A stretch of 64,000 nt of DNA from G963422445 sp963422445. GTDB lineage: Bacteria; Pseudomonadota; Alphaproteobacteria; Thalassobaculales; Thalassobaculaceae. Position numbers and translations under genes: made by a program. The stretch's first letter is position 1; the number at the start of each line of letters is the position of its first letter. Shown here in pieces: positions 1 through 9,417 of the stretch. Below the pieces are notes generated by a model. It ran no database searches and had not been told where the DNA came from. It worked only from the letters and a program-made list of their open reading frames with translations. The DNA lies in assembly GCA_963422445.2 (NCBI GenBank), contig CAXXOV010000001.1:310001-374000 (forward strand). The letters run 5' to 3'.

Positions 1-227
1 CGGGCTGCGGTTCCCGCCATCTGCCACTGTTCGCATACCTGTCCGCCGGCCCTGTATCGTACGAGCATCGCCCCCGATAACAGATCGGACGCGGCGCCGG
101 AAGGGCAAACCGGCGTCAATCGCCGCGTCCAACGCTTTTTGCCCTTGGCGACCACACTGCCGCTTGACGGAAGCGGTCTTCGTTGTGGCCGAAGAGCTGC
201 CGCGTCCGTATTGACGGCCAGGCACGA

Positions 228-629
228 TCAGGACGGGAGAGAACCGGCCGGTTGCGCGGTCAGACGTGCCGCGGCAACCCTGGACCCTGGCTCGCTTTCG
301 ATCGCTGCTAGCGCCATCTTCTTGCTATCGTCGTAATCCGGGCTTTGCCGGATCTCTCGCCACAGATTCACGACCTCGAAATAGTCGCGGTCCCGCAACG
401 CAACCAGCGCCAGCGCGACCAGCGAGTCTTGCGTCCGATGCAGGATGCAAGCCCGTTCGGCATGACGGCGCGCCTCGCCCATACGACCACCGTCGAGCGC
501 CAGAAGCGCCAGACGCCGCTGCTCCGAGGCCGCGTCTTCAACCGCGAGAATCTCGTGGAAAGCCGTCTTGCAGCGGTGGCAGGACAGGCCGCCACCATAA
601 GTTGCACCACAGGTTGGACACGTCTTCAT
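228..629 (-). CDS. Zinc-ribbon protein with TPR-like helices, last gene of the chaperone operon
   Basis: This 133-residue protein begins with a CPTC...CHRC double-cysteine knuckle (residues 4-20), a rubredoxin-like zinc ribbon. The rest is alanine- and arginine-rich and helical, resembling one or two TPR-like helix pairs. The start lies 3 nt after the Hsp70 stop, so it is almost certainly translated from the same message. A zinc ribbon plus helical hairpins next to an Hsp70 suggests an adaptor or client-recognition factor, but no enzymatic motif is visible. The function is inferred from context only. Confidence 0.7.
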   Translation of the reverse strand: MKTCPTCGATYGGGLSCHRCKTAFHEILAVEDAASEQRRLALLALDGGRMGEARRHAERACILHRTQDSLVALALVALRDRDYFEVVNLWREIRQSPDYDDSKKMALAAIESEPGSRVAAARLTAQPAGSLPS

Positions 630-632
630 GGG

Positions 633-2408
633 CTATTCCAGATAGAAAAGAAGTTCGTCGAGCGCTTTACCCAGTCCCTTGACCTTTTCCTCGTCACACT
701 GTTTCAGGGCGTTGCGAAGATCTTCCATCAAATCGACCATTTCCGTCCGGTCTTCCCCGTATGCCAAAGCCAGAGCCTGCTCGGCGCGTTTCAACACGGC
801 CGCAATCTCTTCATCATCGTCGATCGGCGCCGCGGGAGCGGTAATGTCCGATGTTGCATCGACAATCTCGGATTCAGACACGTTGTCATCCCAGTCGGAG
901 CCGATTCGGGCTTTCGAGCTGGCAACATCGTCATCGGAAAGCCGATCCATTACGCCGTCAATCGTTGCCCGCAGTTCCTTTCCGGTCGCCCGTTCGAGTG
1001 CATGGATATGCAGGATGCCGTCAAGATCAAGACTATAGCTGAACAGAATGCCCGCATCGAACGCGTCTTCACTTTCATTCAGACCTTCAAACAAGAAATT
1101 CGCGATCTTCACGTTGTTCGATGCTTTTTCATGTTCACCCTGATAGACATCGATGCTCGCCATTTTTTGCGCACTGGTAAACGTGTAGAACGCTTCGGTG
1201 CGAGCCACCGGGAGTTTGGAATTGCGCCTGATGATGGGGATGAAAATGTCTTCGGACCAGAAGCCGTTCCGCTCACCAGACACCCGCGTGCCAAAGGTAT
1301 ATGGCGTTATGTCGACGAGAACGGCCTGCATGTCCTTGCCCATCTCGATCCCCGCCTGAACACCGGCCCCGAGCGCAACGCAAAGGTCCGGGTCGACTTC
1401 GCCGTGCGGCTCGTGGCCCAGGCGCTCGCGAAGCAGCGAGGCAACCCTGGGAATGCGGGTCGACCCGCCGACCAACAACACCCGTTCGAGTTGATCCGGT
1501 CGAAGCCTGGCGTCGCTGAGCGCCTTGGTCACCGCCGTCATCGTGCGCGCCAACATCCCGTCGACGGCCTCCTCGAAGGTGGCCCGGGACAATTCGAAGG
1601 AAAGATGAACATCTTTCCCGCCCTCCGACCCGATGTGATCTTCTTCGATACGAACATAAGGCTGCTCGGAGAGCGCGATTTTCGCCTGCTCGGCCGCCCG
1701 AGTCAGGCGGGCCTGAAGGAGAATGTCGGACCGACAGTCCTTGAGTCCGAGATCGGATTCAATGAAATCGTTGAGCAACCCGACGATAATTTCATCGAAA
1801 TCGTTGCCGCCAAGTTCATTATCACCCATCGTGGCGAGAACTTCCACAACGCCATCTTCGATCGCGACAACCGATACGTCAAAGGTTCCGCCGCCAAGAT
1901 CGTAGACTAGGATCTTGTGCTCACCCGACTGACCGCTTTCATAGGTCAGTGCGGCAGCCGTTGGTTCGTTGATGATCCGCACGACCTCAAGACCCGCGAT
2001 TTGGCCGGCTTCCCGTGTCGCCTGTCTCTGGCTGTCGGTAAAGTACGCTGGCACCGTAATGACGGCCTTGCTGACATCATGGCCAAGCGTGTTGCTCGCC
2101 CGTTGTTTCAATTCCTTGAGGATGAACGCGGATATCTCTTGCGGCGTATAGTTCCTGTCGCCAAGGCTGACCCGGCTGGTCTTGCCCATCTGGCGCTTTA
2201 TGGACAGTACGGTGCGTTCCGGCGCCGCAACGAACTGGTTTCGGGCTTGCTGTCCGACGATGATGTTGCCGTCAAGGTCAAGTCCGACGCAGGACGGCAG
2301 AATGAAGTCCTGACCGTCCGGAACGACCTCCGGTCTGCTTCCGGTGATGATCGCGACTTCGGAATTCGTCGTTCCTAAGTCGATACCAATGATTGCATCA
2401 GGGTCCAT
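633..2408 (-). CDS. Hsp70 (DnaK-like) chaperone
   Basis: The 591-residue protein has all Hsp70 ATPase signatures: GIDLGTTNSE (8-17), VYDLGGGTFDVSV (168-180) and LVGGSTRIPRV (312-322). A beta-sandwich substrate domain follows at about 365-510, then a short acidic helical tail. It is shorter than housekeeping DnaK and lacks the usual extended C-terminal lid. An SD (GGAG) overlaps the end of the upstream grpE-like gene. The J-domain, GrpE-like and TPR genes beside it make this a self-contained alternative chaperone machine in the cytoplasm rather than the housekeeping dnaK locus. The family is certain; the client is unknown. Confidence 0.95.
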   Translation of the reverse strand: MDPDAIIGIDLGTTNSEVAIITGSRPEVVPDGQDFILPSCVGLDLDGNIIVGQQARNQFVAAPERTVLSIKRQMGKTSRVSLGDRNYTPQEISAFILKELKQRASNTLGHDVSKAVITVPAYFTDSQRQATREAGQIAGLEVVRIINEPTAAALTYESGQSGEHKILVYDLGGGTFDVSVVAIEDGVVEVLATMGDNELGGNDFDEIIVGLLNDFIESDLGLKDCRSDILLQARLTRAAEQAKIALSEQPYVRIEEDHIGSEGGKDVHLSFELSRATFEEAVDGMLARTMTAVTKALSDARLRPDQLERVLLVGGSTRIPRVASLLRERLGHEPHGEVDPDLCVALGAGVQAGIEMGKDMQAVLVDITPYTFGTRVSGERNGFWSEDIFIPIIRRNSKLPVARTEAFYTFTSAQKMASIDVYQGEHEKASNNVKIANFLFEGLNESEDAFDAGILFSYSLDLDGILHIHALERATGKELRATIDGVMDRLSDDDVASSKARIGSDWDDNVSESEIVDATSDITAPAAPIDDDEEIAAVLKRAEQALALAYGEDRTEMVDLMEDLRNALKQCDEEKVKGLGKALDELLFYLE

Positions 2409-2412
2409 GACG

Positions 2413-3117
2413 TCATTTCTCCAGTGGATGGCGGTTTACCGCAACATCAGCAAGCCGCAGAATGTCTGCGCCACGCCTGAAACCGCAAAGGAACTCCTTG
2501 ACGACTTCACCATCGTCAGTTTTCGTGTCCGAGACTGTCTCCATCGCCCGCATGGTTTCGGGATCGAACTTGCATCCCAGAGCGTCGACACGCGTCACGC
2601 CAAAACCGCCCAGAACCCGGTCGAATCGCTTGAGGGCCATCTCGTAACCTTCGGCAATACCGTCGAGCTGGCGCTGCCTGAACCCGAAAACCGAAATCGG
2701 CCCGGTTTTCCGCCCGGTTGCGTTGAGGCCACGGACCAAAGCATCGCGCATATCCAGGAACGATTCCAGACAGCGGTTTTCAGCTTGCCGGGAGGTCTGC
2801 CTGTCGAGGGCGGCGATGTCCTTCTGGATGCGGCGTCGATCATCGGCACTGGTCTCATAGACTTGCGCGGCCTCACCAAGCTGGCGTGTGGCCCGCGACT
2901 GCTCGCGGTTCTGCAAGTGCACCTCCTGACGCAGGGCCGCGAATCCGGAAAACAACGTGTGGAGATCGCAATCGATACCATTCTGCCAGCCGTCGACGGC
3001 TGGCGGTGGAGCTGGCGTGGCAACCGCCTGGGCGGTCTCCCTGAGCCATTGCCGGAAATCGTCGAGTGCCTCCTGCCGCCAGTTTTCATCAGCTTCGGTC
3101 ATTGCCATCCCGTTCAT
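2413..3117 (-). CDS. GrpE-like nucleotide exchange factor for the adjacent Hsp70
   Basis: The C-terminal third has the GrpE beta-domain pattern: FDPETMRAMETV, then GEVVKEFLCGFR and ILRLADVAVN, closely following the GrpE consensus (FDPxxHxA...GxVxxxxxxGYxxxxRxLRxAxVxV). The N-terminal half is a long charged helix, as expected for the GrpE dimer stalk. The start at MNGMAM (3117) is preferred because the frame upstream of it overlaps the J-domain gene in non-coding-looking sequence. The start overlaps the end of the J-domain gene, implying translational coupling. The inferred role is ADP release from the Hsp70 encoded immediately downstream. Confidence 0.85.
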   Translation of the reverse strand: MNGMAMTEADENWRQEALDDFRQWLRETAQAVATPAPPPAVDGWQNGIDCDLHTLFSGFAALRQEVHLQNREQSRATRQLGEAAQVYETSADDRRRIQKDIAALDRQTSRQAENRCLESFLDMRDALVRGLNATGRKTGPISVFGFRQRQLDGIAEGYEMALKRFDRVLGGFGVTRVDALGCKFDPETMRAMETVSDTKTDDGEVVKEFLCGFRRGADILRLADVAVNRHPLEK

Positions 3118-3415
3118 TGACAAGCTGTTCCACCACAAGGAGTTGCCGCAAACCCGGTGTTTTGCGGTTTGGCGCGCTGACCTGCGCGATCTCCTGGATT
3201 GCAGCATTGGCATCGATGTAATTGGTCACCCCGAAAATCTCTGAATCGATGCGCGAGCGCCGATCCTTCAGGCCCTCATAGGCCTTGCTGATCTGCTGAA
3301 ACCGGTCCGGATCCCGGCTCGGCGGATGCGCCTTGACCAGATCAAGATACCGTCGTCGAATCTCGCTCTGAGACGCGGTCAATGGCAGGTTGAGCGCCAG
3401 ATAATATGTCAGCAT
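3089..3415 (-). CDS. Divergent J-domain protein (HPP instead of HPD)
   Basis: This 108-residue protein starts with a J-domain: YYLALNLPLTASQSEIRRRY (helices I-II), then KAHPPSRDPDRFQQISKAYE (loop and helix III). The catalytic HPD tripeptide of canonical DnaJ proteins reads HPP here, confirmed codon by codon on the minus strand. The remaining ~45 residues form a short helical tail without Gly/Phe or zinc-finger regions. It overlaps the genes on both sides. Similar HPPxRDP variants exist among DnaJ-like proteins paired with DnaK-like proteins (from memory, not checked). It probably recruits the operon's Hsp70. Confidence 0.85.
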   Translation of the reverse strand: MLTYYLALNLPLTASQSEIRRRYLDLVKAHPPSRDPDRFQQISKAYEGLKDRRSRIDSEIFGVTNYIDANAAIQEIAQVSAPNRKTPGLRQLLVVEQLVNERDGNDRS

Positions 3416-3591
3416 CGTCTTGCCGTATCCCGGGGTTGATGGTTGAACCAGCGAACAGCATCGGACAGGGCCGAGGCAGCAGCGTCCGGCAATGATTCGC
3501 CGCGTGCCACAACGACGCATCCGGGACCGGCTCCCGCCGAACTCCCGCCATTCGCCACCCGACCCACCGTATCCGGCCCACTGACGTCCAT
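3409..3591 (-). CDS. Small ORF between the TPR and J-domain genes
   Basis: This 60-residue ORF fills the only gap between two operon genes. Its start lies a few bases after the TPR gene stop (ATG at 3591, with a GTG one codon earlier), and its stop overlaps the J-domain start. The protein begins MDVSGPDTVGRVANGG and ends in an amphipathic helix with a terminal cysteine. No family is recognised and there is no clear SD. Its placement argues for a real gene, but it could instead be an unusually long leader of the J-domain gene. Confidence 0.4.
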   Translation of the reverse strand: MDVSGPDTVGRVANGGSSAGAGPGCVVVARGESLPDAAASALSDAVRWFNHQPRDTARRC

Positions 3592-3596
3592 CACAA

Positions 3597-6065
3597 TTAA
3601 CCAGTCGTATTGTCGAAAATATCGAACAAATCGGGCATCTTCGGCGTCTCGACAGGCTTGCGGTCCTTTTTCGAAGGCGCCTTTTCCTTCCGCGACGGCC
3701 GTTTCCGCCGATCGGGAGGGGAGTCAGGCGGGTCGAGAATATCGAAATTGAACTGCTGAAGCGCCCTCTGCAAGTCTGGTGACAACTGATACGGCGCGAG
3801 CCGTTGCGCCGCCTCGCGCAGGGCCCCAAACTCCGCATCGGCCGCTTTGTCGAGGATATCCCGGAAGTGTTCGGCCCCGTCAACCTGACCTTCGTCATGA
3901 CGTATGACCGCAAGATAGAACAACAGCATCGTGTTGCTCGCGTCGCCGACCTCACGCAAGCGCCGTTCGATTTCAATTCGCACGGCGTGTTTACCTTCAT
4001 CGGCGATTACAAGATCGAATGCCTTGAAAACATGCCGGGTTTCGATCTTGCTCAAGATATAAGGCCAGAAAGGTTCAACGGCCCATGCCGCATTCCGCCA
4101 CCGATAAAGTATCCTGAAGTCTTCATGGATCGGCCTGAGCAGGTCAAGCAATTCGCTCTCGTCCAGCTCTTCAAGAAGCGATTCCCTTTTGTGCAGCGCA
4201 GACTGCAGGGCTTGAGAAGACTTGTCCTGCAACATGCGTTGATCTTTGCATGTTGAGAGATCGACGATCATAAGGATCAATGTTCGCAATTGTTCATCAG
4301 CCGGAAGCGGGGCCAGATGACGATCAAGGATCGCATCTGTCTTCCGGTCCGTCGAAACGATTTCCAGAAAGACCCGTTTGACCAGCAGCGGGATCTCGAT
4401 CACGCCGCGGTCCATCGCTTCCGCTTTTTCGAGATCCTTTGCGGCGAGATCAAACCGCCCTCTTTTTCTGCTTTGTTCAGATGATTTCAAAAACCCGATA
4501 GCTCTGAAATCAAGTATTTTCTCGTTATGAGGCGCATGTTTCTGTGCCTGCAACAGGCTGGTTTCAGCCTGCCGATAGGCATTTCGCTGGTACTGCACGG
4601 TCGCCAGTTCGATCCAGGTCTCGGTTTCTTCAGGAAATCGATCGACAATTTGCTTCAGGACGTTACGATACTGGGTATCCGAACGGAGAAAAATATTCGA
4701 CCTCAAATACTGGCAAAGAAATGTATAACCGTCACGATTGTCGGGATCTTCCTCCAGGCTTTTCTTCATCAATTCAGTCGGAATATCATAGTGGTGGGAA
4801 ATTCGCAGATCCAGTGCGGCATTGAGCGCATTGATCTCGTCAGAGAAACCGTAATAGATCAAATTCAAATCCGAGCATTTGGACCGCGCCATGGTCTCGA
4901 GGATTCGCGCCCGAGCAATTGCCTGATCGGCCGGATCGGGAAAATCTTCCGACAAGACCCGCAGATACTCCAGACATCCGTACGGGTTCCAATCGGACGA
5001 CTTAAAACGCTGTCCCAGAGTGAGAGCTTGATGAACCGTTACCCGGCGTTTTTGCCTCGGAATCAGACGGGCCATCACCTTTGCGAATTTGCTTTCACTC
5101 AGCCTGCCGCCCGGTCCTACGGTAGCGTAGGTCGTGATGTTGACGATAGCCCGGCGGGCGCGATAACGATCCTCGGGATAAATCGCGTCCGCGAACGTCT
5201 GAACTATCCGCACCGTGTCATCAATCGATTTCCGATCGGCGAAAGCGTCCTGAACATCCTGCACCAGACTGTCGGATATCACGTCCCGAATGCCCAGAGC
5301 ATTTTGTACCGCGGACCAAGCCTGCGCACCGGCAATCTGACAGTGATGTTTCCATGTCGCAACGGTCCTGGCCAGAACGAAATCTTCCGGAATCAACGCG
5401 ACCGCTCGACGAAGGCTATCGTCATCGCCATCCCCGAAATGGACCATGGCCTTGCAAAACAGCCTCCAGGGCGCAAAGGGGGACTGGCGCGGAATCCCCT
5501 GCAAGGCCGCGCCGGCTTGCGCCCAGTTACCGGAGTCCATAGCGTCCAAGCTTTGTCGGACAATGCCAGCGTCACGGCGAAACGGATCATCCGGCGCCAA
5601 GGCATCAAGGGCGTTCCAGTTTCGCTCTAGAACAACCCTGTCGGCCAACAACCGCCCGACCGCGCCGACCGGTCCGTTATTCTTCAGATAATCGGCATAA
5701 CGGGCGAATCCATCGACGATATCAAGGCAGCCGACATAGGCTGTCAGATCCGCCGGGCCAATCAAGTCATAATCGAACGTGCCCCGATAATGTTCGGCCC
5801 TGGCCCGCATGGATTCGGCTTCAATGGCCATGCCGTCGCTTGCGAGTTGCCGCGCCCGCGACATACAGGCGCAAAAAAACAGGAATGCGAGTTCATCCCC
5901 GGCTTCACCCTTATGCTGCGCCTTCCTCAGCCAATTGAGCGCGCTGCGGCCGTCCTGGTTCCGCAGGGCCGCGCGTGCCTTTTCAACAAGCGTCTGCGCT
6001 TGCAATCCCCCCTGGCGCTGTCGCGTACGGCTGCGGGATCTGTTTTTCTGCTTGCGAGAGGCCAT
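3597..6065 (-). CDS. Large TPR/alpha-solenoid protein, first gene of the chaperone operon
   Basis: This 822-residue soluble protein has a strongly basic N-terminus (MASRKQKNRSRSRTRQRQ) and no signal peptide or membrane segment. Multiple degenerate TPR-like helix pairs follow; clear ones lie around residues 27-60 (LVEKARAALRNQDGRSALNW) and 500-560 (ELATVQYQRNAYRQAETSLL). The C-terminus is lysine-rich and ends MPDLFDIFDNTTG. It heads an operon with an Hsp70, a J-protein and a GrpE-like factor, so it may act as co-chaperone or scaffold. The basic tail could bind RNA or DNA; that is inference. Upstream lies a long non-coding region that should hold the promoter. Confidence 0.85.
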   Translation of the reverse strand: MASRKQKNRSRSRTRQRQGGLQAQTLVEKARAALRNQDGRSALNWLRKAQHKGEAGDELAFLFFCACMSRARQLASDGMAIEAESMRARAEHYRGTFDYDLIGPADLTAYVGCLDIVDGFARYADYLKNNGPVGAVGRLLADRVVLERNWNALDALAPDDPFRRDAGIVRQSLDAMDSGNWAQAGAALQGIPRQSPFAPWRLFCKAMVHFGDGDDDSLRRAVALIPEDFVLARTVATWKHHCQIAGAQAWSAVQNALGIRDVISDSLVQDVQDAFADRKSIDDTVRIVQTFADAIYPEDRYRARRAIVNITTYATVGPGGRLSESKFAKVMARLIPRQKRRVTVHQALTLGQRFKSSDWNPYGCLEYLRVLSEDFPDPADQAIARARILETMARSKCSDLNLIYYGFSDEINALNAALDLRISHHYDIPTELMKKSLEEDPDNRDGYTFLCQYLRSNIFLRSDTQYRNVLKQIVDRFPEETETWIELATVQYQRNAYRQAETSLLQAQKHAPHNEKILDFRAIGFLKSSEQSRKRGRFDLAAKDLEKAEAMDRGVIEIPLLVKRVFLEIVSTDRKTDAILDRHLAPLPADEQLRTLILMIVDLSTCKDQRMLQDKSSQALQSALHKRESLLEELDESELLDLLRPIHEDFRILYRWRNAAWAVEPFWPYILSKIETRHVFKAFDLVIADEGKHAVRIEIERRLREVGDASNTMLLFYLAVIRHDEGQVDGAEHFRDILDKAADAEFGALREAAQRLAPYQLSPDLQRALQQFNFDILDPPDSPPDRRKRPSRKEKAPSKKDRKPVETPKMPDLFDIFDNTTG

Positions 6066-7196
6066 GAACGATCAGAAATCCATCAAAAAATTCATCGCCC
6101 AGAATGCTCGGTACAGACCCCGAACGGGCGGTTGCGAACATACGGGGAGACCGCGGTCAGCGCAAAATCGCTCCAAACGCCCTGAGAACGGAATTTCCAT
6201 TGAGTCTTCTGCAAGACTATTTGCTTCAAATACATAAGATTCAATATATCATGTGTCGATGCTGTACGACAAGCGCAAATATGTACAAATTATGCCCCGA
6301 AGCCTGACAGTACCGGTTGCTTGATTTGCCGCTGCGCCCGCGCTGGCCAACTGCCAGTTGGCGCGAAGCTGATGTTGCCGCGGCATTCGATCGTTAGCGC
6401 GCATGGACCTCGTCGCCGGCCTGGACTCTAGGGCCGGCGACATCTGTGGCGCGCGCTGCGGCCGGGTCAGAGATCCCCTCGACCAGTTCGGTGCGTAATT
6501 TCCCGAACGGTCGGGACACATCTTCCCTCTATCGTGTCTGGATATACAAACGAACGGAGAACAGGCAGTCCGATGATCGCAAAGTTCGATGTCAGGCATC
6601 CCCGGCTATTAGGCCTGACTTATGATCTCCGCTTCCTACCAGAACCGCTGTTAGCGGTTGCGCCCCGCCCAGTTTCCAACCAATTTAAACATCATGACGG
6701 TTTGCCGAAAGTTACCTGGACCGGGGTGGAGGAACCGATGTCTTCATGAGTGCTTGTTTCGGCCGCTCGGCTGACCGGGCCGCGGTGAAGAGTCGGGTAC
6801 GGCCCCCACCAGCGAACATAAGCGGAACTTCAGCAACGCGGCGAGACAGACACGAGCCCGGCGGCAACAATCCGAGCGGCCTTTCAGGAAAAGTACCGGC
6901 GAACCTTGCGCGGACAAGTACTCTCCATCACCATATCATCGTTTGACGACAACCCTTCGCAGGGCGCATCGCCGCAATGCCTGTCTTCCAGCAACATCCG
7001 TTCCCGACCGCCGACATGGTGGCTTCGCCCCGCATGGCCATGCGGGTAGCTCTGGAAAACGCCAGGCTCGCCCCGTGTCCGCAATGCTCCGACCGGTCAA
7101 GTCGGGCTACCGGCCAGTGTTCACCGTCGCGGCAGAAATGCCGGCACCCTAGCGTTCCGGTAACGTGTACTCGAACAGGCTGAAACAGGCGTATCG
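6066..7196. other. Intergenic region between divergent genes; no supported gene
   Basis: About 1.1 kb lies between the chaperone operon (leftward) and the feruloyl-CoA synthetase gene (rightward). No frame gives a recognisable protein. The stretch 6220-6300 is relatively AT-rich and is the likeliest site for the operon promoter. It may contain decayed sequence. Confidence 0.4.
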
Positions 7197-9056
7197 ATGA
7201 CGGAGTCACATCCGGACCTACGGTCCACCAAACTTGCGCTCGCCCCTGCGGACGTGAACGTCCAGACTCGTACGGACGGAGCGATTCTCATGACATCGCC
7301 GCTAGTGCTGGCGACACCGCCGCGCGCCGTCGGACTATGGCTTGAAACCTGGGCCAATCGGACCCCGGAGGCCTTGTTTCTCGCCGAGCGAGGTCCCGGA
7401 GACGGCGCGACATGGCGGCGATTGACTTATGGCGAATGCTTGCAGCGAATCCGGTCCGTTGCCCAGGCTCTTCTCGACCGTGGTCTCGGACCTAACAGGC
7501 CCGTGATGATCCTGTCCGACAACAGCGTGAATCAGGCGATCCTCACGCTCGCCGGCCTCCATGCCGGCGTCCCGATTGTTCCGGTCTCACCGGCTTATGC
7601 CTTGCAATCGACAGATTTCGAAAAACTGAAAGGCATCGTCGCCTTGATGTCCCCCGGCCTGGTCTTTGCGGAAAACGGCGATGCTTTCGAGCGAGCGCTG
7701 GCCCTAGTCGATTTCGGCAGTGCGGAAATCACTATCGCGACTGCAGTCTCCGATCAGGCCACAGCCTTCGACACTCTGCTGGACACGGCGGCAACCGCCA
7801 CGGTCGATGCAGCCTTCGCCAGAATTGGCCCGGATACTGTCGCCAAGATCCTGTTCACGTCCGGTTCGACCGGAACGCCGAAAGGCGTGATCAACACGCA
7901 ACGGATGCTCACAGTCAATCAGGAACAGATTATCGCACTCTGGCCGTTCCTGAAGTCCCGGCCGCCGATCCTGGTCGATTGGCTGCCGTGGAGTCACACA
8001 TTCGGCGGCAACCATGATTTCAACATGGTTCTGCGCAATGGCGGCAGCCTTTATATCGATGCTGGCCGGCCAACCCCCGGCCAGTTCGGACCCACACTGG
8101 CCAATCTCAAAACCGTGGCCCCGACACTGTGCTTCAATGTGCCCCGCGGTTTCGATCTGCTGGTTCCGTATCTTGAGGCGGATGCCGGGTTTCGCGACCA
8201 TTTCTTCAGCAATCTCGATGTCATGTTCTATGCCGGAGCGTCGTTGCCACAAACACTGTGGGACCGGCTGCAGACCCTCTCGATCGCGGCCCGCGACGAA
8301 CCCGTCGCGATCTTCACCTCTTGGGGCACGACCGAGACTGCGCCGATGTCGACCCGCGTGCATTATCCGGTCGAGCGCGCCGGGGTGATCGGTCTTCCGG
8401 CCCCAAGCACTGAACTCAAGTTGGTGCCGGTTGACGGCAGACTGGAAATCCGGGTCCGCGGCCCCAATGTCACGCCGGGATACTGGAAACGTGATGACCT
8501 GACGCAGCAGGCCTTCGACGCGGAAGAATATTACATTGCCGGTGATGCGGTGCGGCTGGTCGATCCCGATGACCCCTCCCACGGTCTGCTCTTCGATGGG
8601 CGGATCGCGGAAGATTTCAAGCTTTCCACCGGCACCTGGGTTCAGGTTGGCCAGCTTCGGCTGGATGTGATTTCCGCCACGGCGCCGTTGGTTCAGGATT
8701 GCGTTCTGACCGGCCATGACAGCGACTTCGTCGCCCTGCTCGCGTTTCCGAATCTGGAAGCGTGTCGGGCGCTCTGTCCCGACCGTCCGGCAAGTTCGCC
8801 GGCGGCGACCGTCTTCGCTGACCAACGGGTCAGGACGGCCCTGCAGGCCGGCCTTGCTCGCCACAACGCGGCAAAACCCGGGAGCAGCACCCGCATCGCC
8901 CGGGCTCTGCTGCTGGCGGACCCCGCGGCGATCGACGCTGGTGAAATCACTGACAAGGGCTACATCAACCAGCGGGCTGTCCTTGCCGGCCGGTCGCATC
9001 TTGTCACGCGATTACATGCCGGTCCGCCCGATGACACCGTCATCGTTGTCGATTGA
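7197..9056 (+). CDS. Feruloyl-CoA synthetase-like acyl-CoA ligase (AMP-binding)
   Basis: This 619-residue ANL-superfamily enzyme has the adenylation P-loop ILFTSGSTGTPKG at about 218-230, the WGTTETAP A5-like motif, and YIAGDAVRLVDP before the hinge. The N-terminus (DGAILMTSPLVLATPPRAVG) and the lack of a typical C-terminal swivelling domain match the feruloyl-CoA synthetase (FerA/Fcs) family, which activates hydroxycinnamic acids to CoA thioesters using ATP. The ferA-specific N-terminus supports the start at 7197. No enoyl-CoA hydratase/aldolase partner is nearby, so the exact aromatic substrate is uncertain. Confidence 0.85.
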   Translation: MTESHPDLRSTKLALAPADVNVQTRTDGAILMTSPLVLATPPRAVGLWLETWANRTPEALFLAERGPGDGATWRRLTYGECLQRIRSVAQALLDRGLGPNRPVMILSDNSVNQAILTLAGLHAGVPIVPVSPAYALQSTDFEKLKGIVALMSPGLVFAENGDAFERALALVDFGSAEITIATAVSDQATAFDTLLDTAATATVDAAFARIGPDTVAKILFTSGSTGTPKGVINTQRMLTVNQEQIIALWPFLKSRPPILVDWLPWSHTFGGNHDFNMVLRNGGSLYIDAGRPTPGQFGPTLANLKTVAPTLCFNVPRGFDLLVPYLEADAGFRDHFFSNLDVMFYAGASLPQTLWDRLQTLSIAARDEPVAIFTSWGTTETAPMSTRVHYPVERAGVIGLPAPSTELKLVPVDGRLEIRVRGPNVTPGYWKRDDLTQQAFDAEEYYIAGDAVRLVDPDDPSHGLLFDGRIAEDFKLSTGTWVQVGQLRLDVISATAPLVQDCVLTGHDSDFVALLAFPNLEACRALCPDRPASSPAATVFADQRVRTALQAGLARHNAAKPGSSTRIARALLLADPAAIDAGEITDKGYINQRAVLAGRSHLVTRLHAGPPDDTVIVVD

Positions 9057-9417
9057 CCGGATGACGTTCGGTTGGCGGCACCATGGAGAGTGATTAGCCT
9101 CGGCAAGCTGGCCGGCGCGACCGGTCAAGGCCGACTATTGCACAGGCACACGTAGCACTGCGCGACGATGCGCCGCACGCGCTGCCATCGCAGATCTCGC
9201 GTGAAGTTTCTCAATGGCCGCCGTCACATGATGCTTAGGCTTACCTCGGGATATTTCCGGCTGTCAAATCCGGAAAGCCGTACGACGGCAAAGACCCTGC
9301 GCCGTCAATGCGCGACGGAAGGCTGAGACCCGGTATTGCTTGGGCATTGAGGCCGGATGTCAGAACTTTGTCCGGGAATGGCACGCCTCGGGATACAGCC
9401 GTCCGTGCGCCTCAAAC
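9057..9417. other. Intergenic region, nothing recognised
   Basis: About 360 bp lies between convergent genes. I see no coding frame, tRNA or clear rho-independent terminator. Confidence 0.4.

Noticed and set aside
345..1910. Long plus-strand open frame (521 codons) opposite the Hsp70 gene
   Set aside because: It is the antisense shadow of a clear Hsp70; its product has no recognisable domain.
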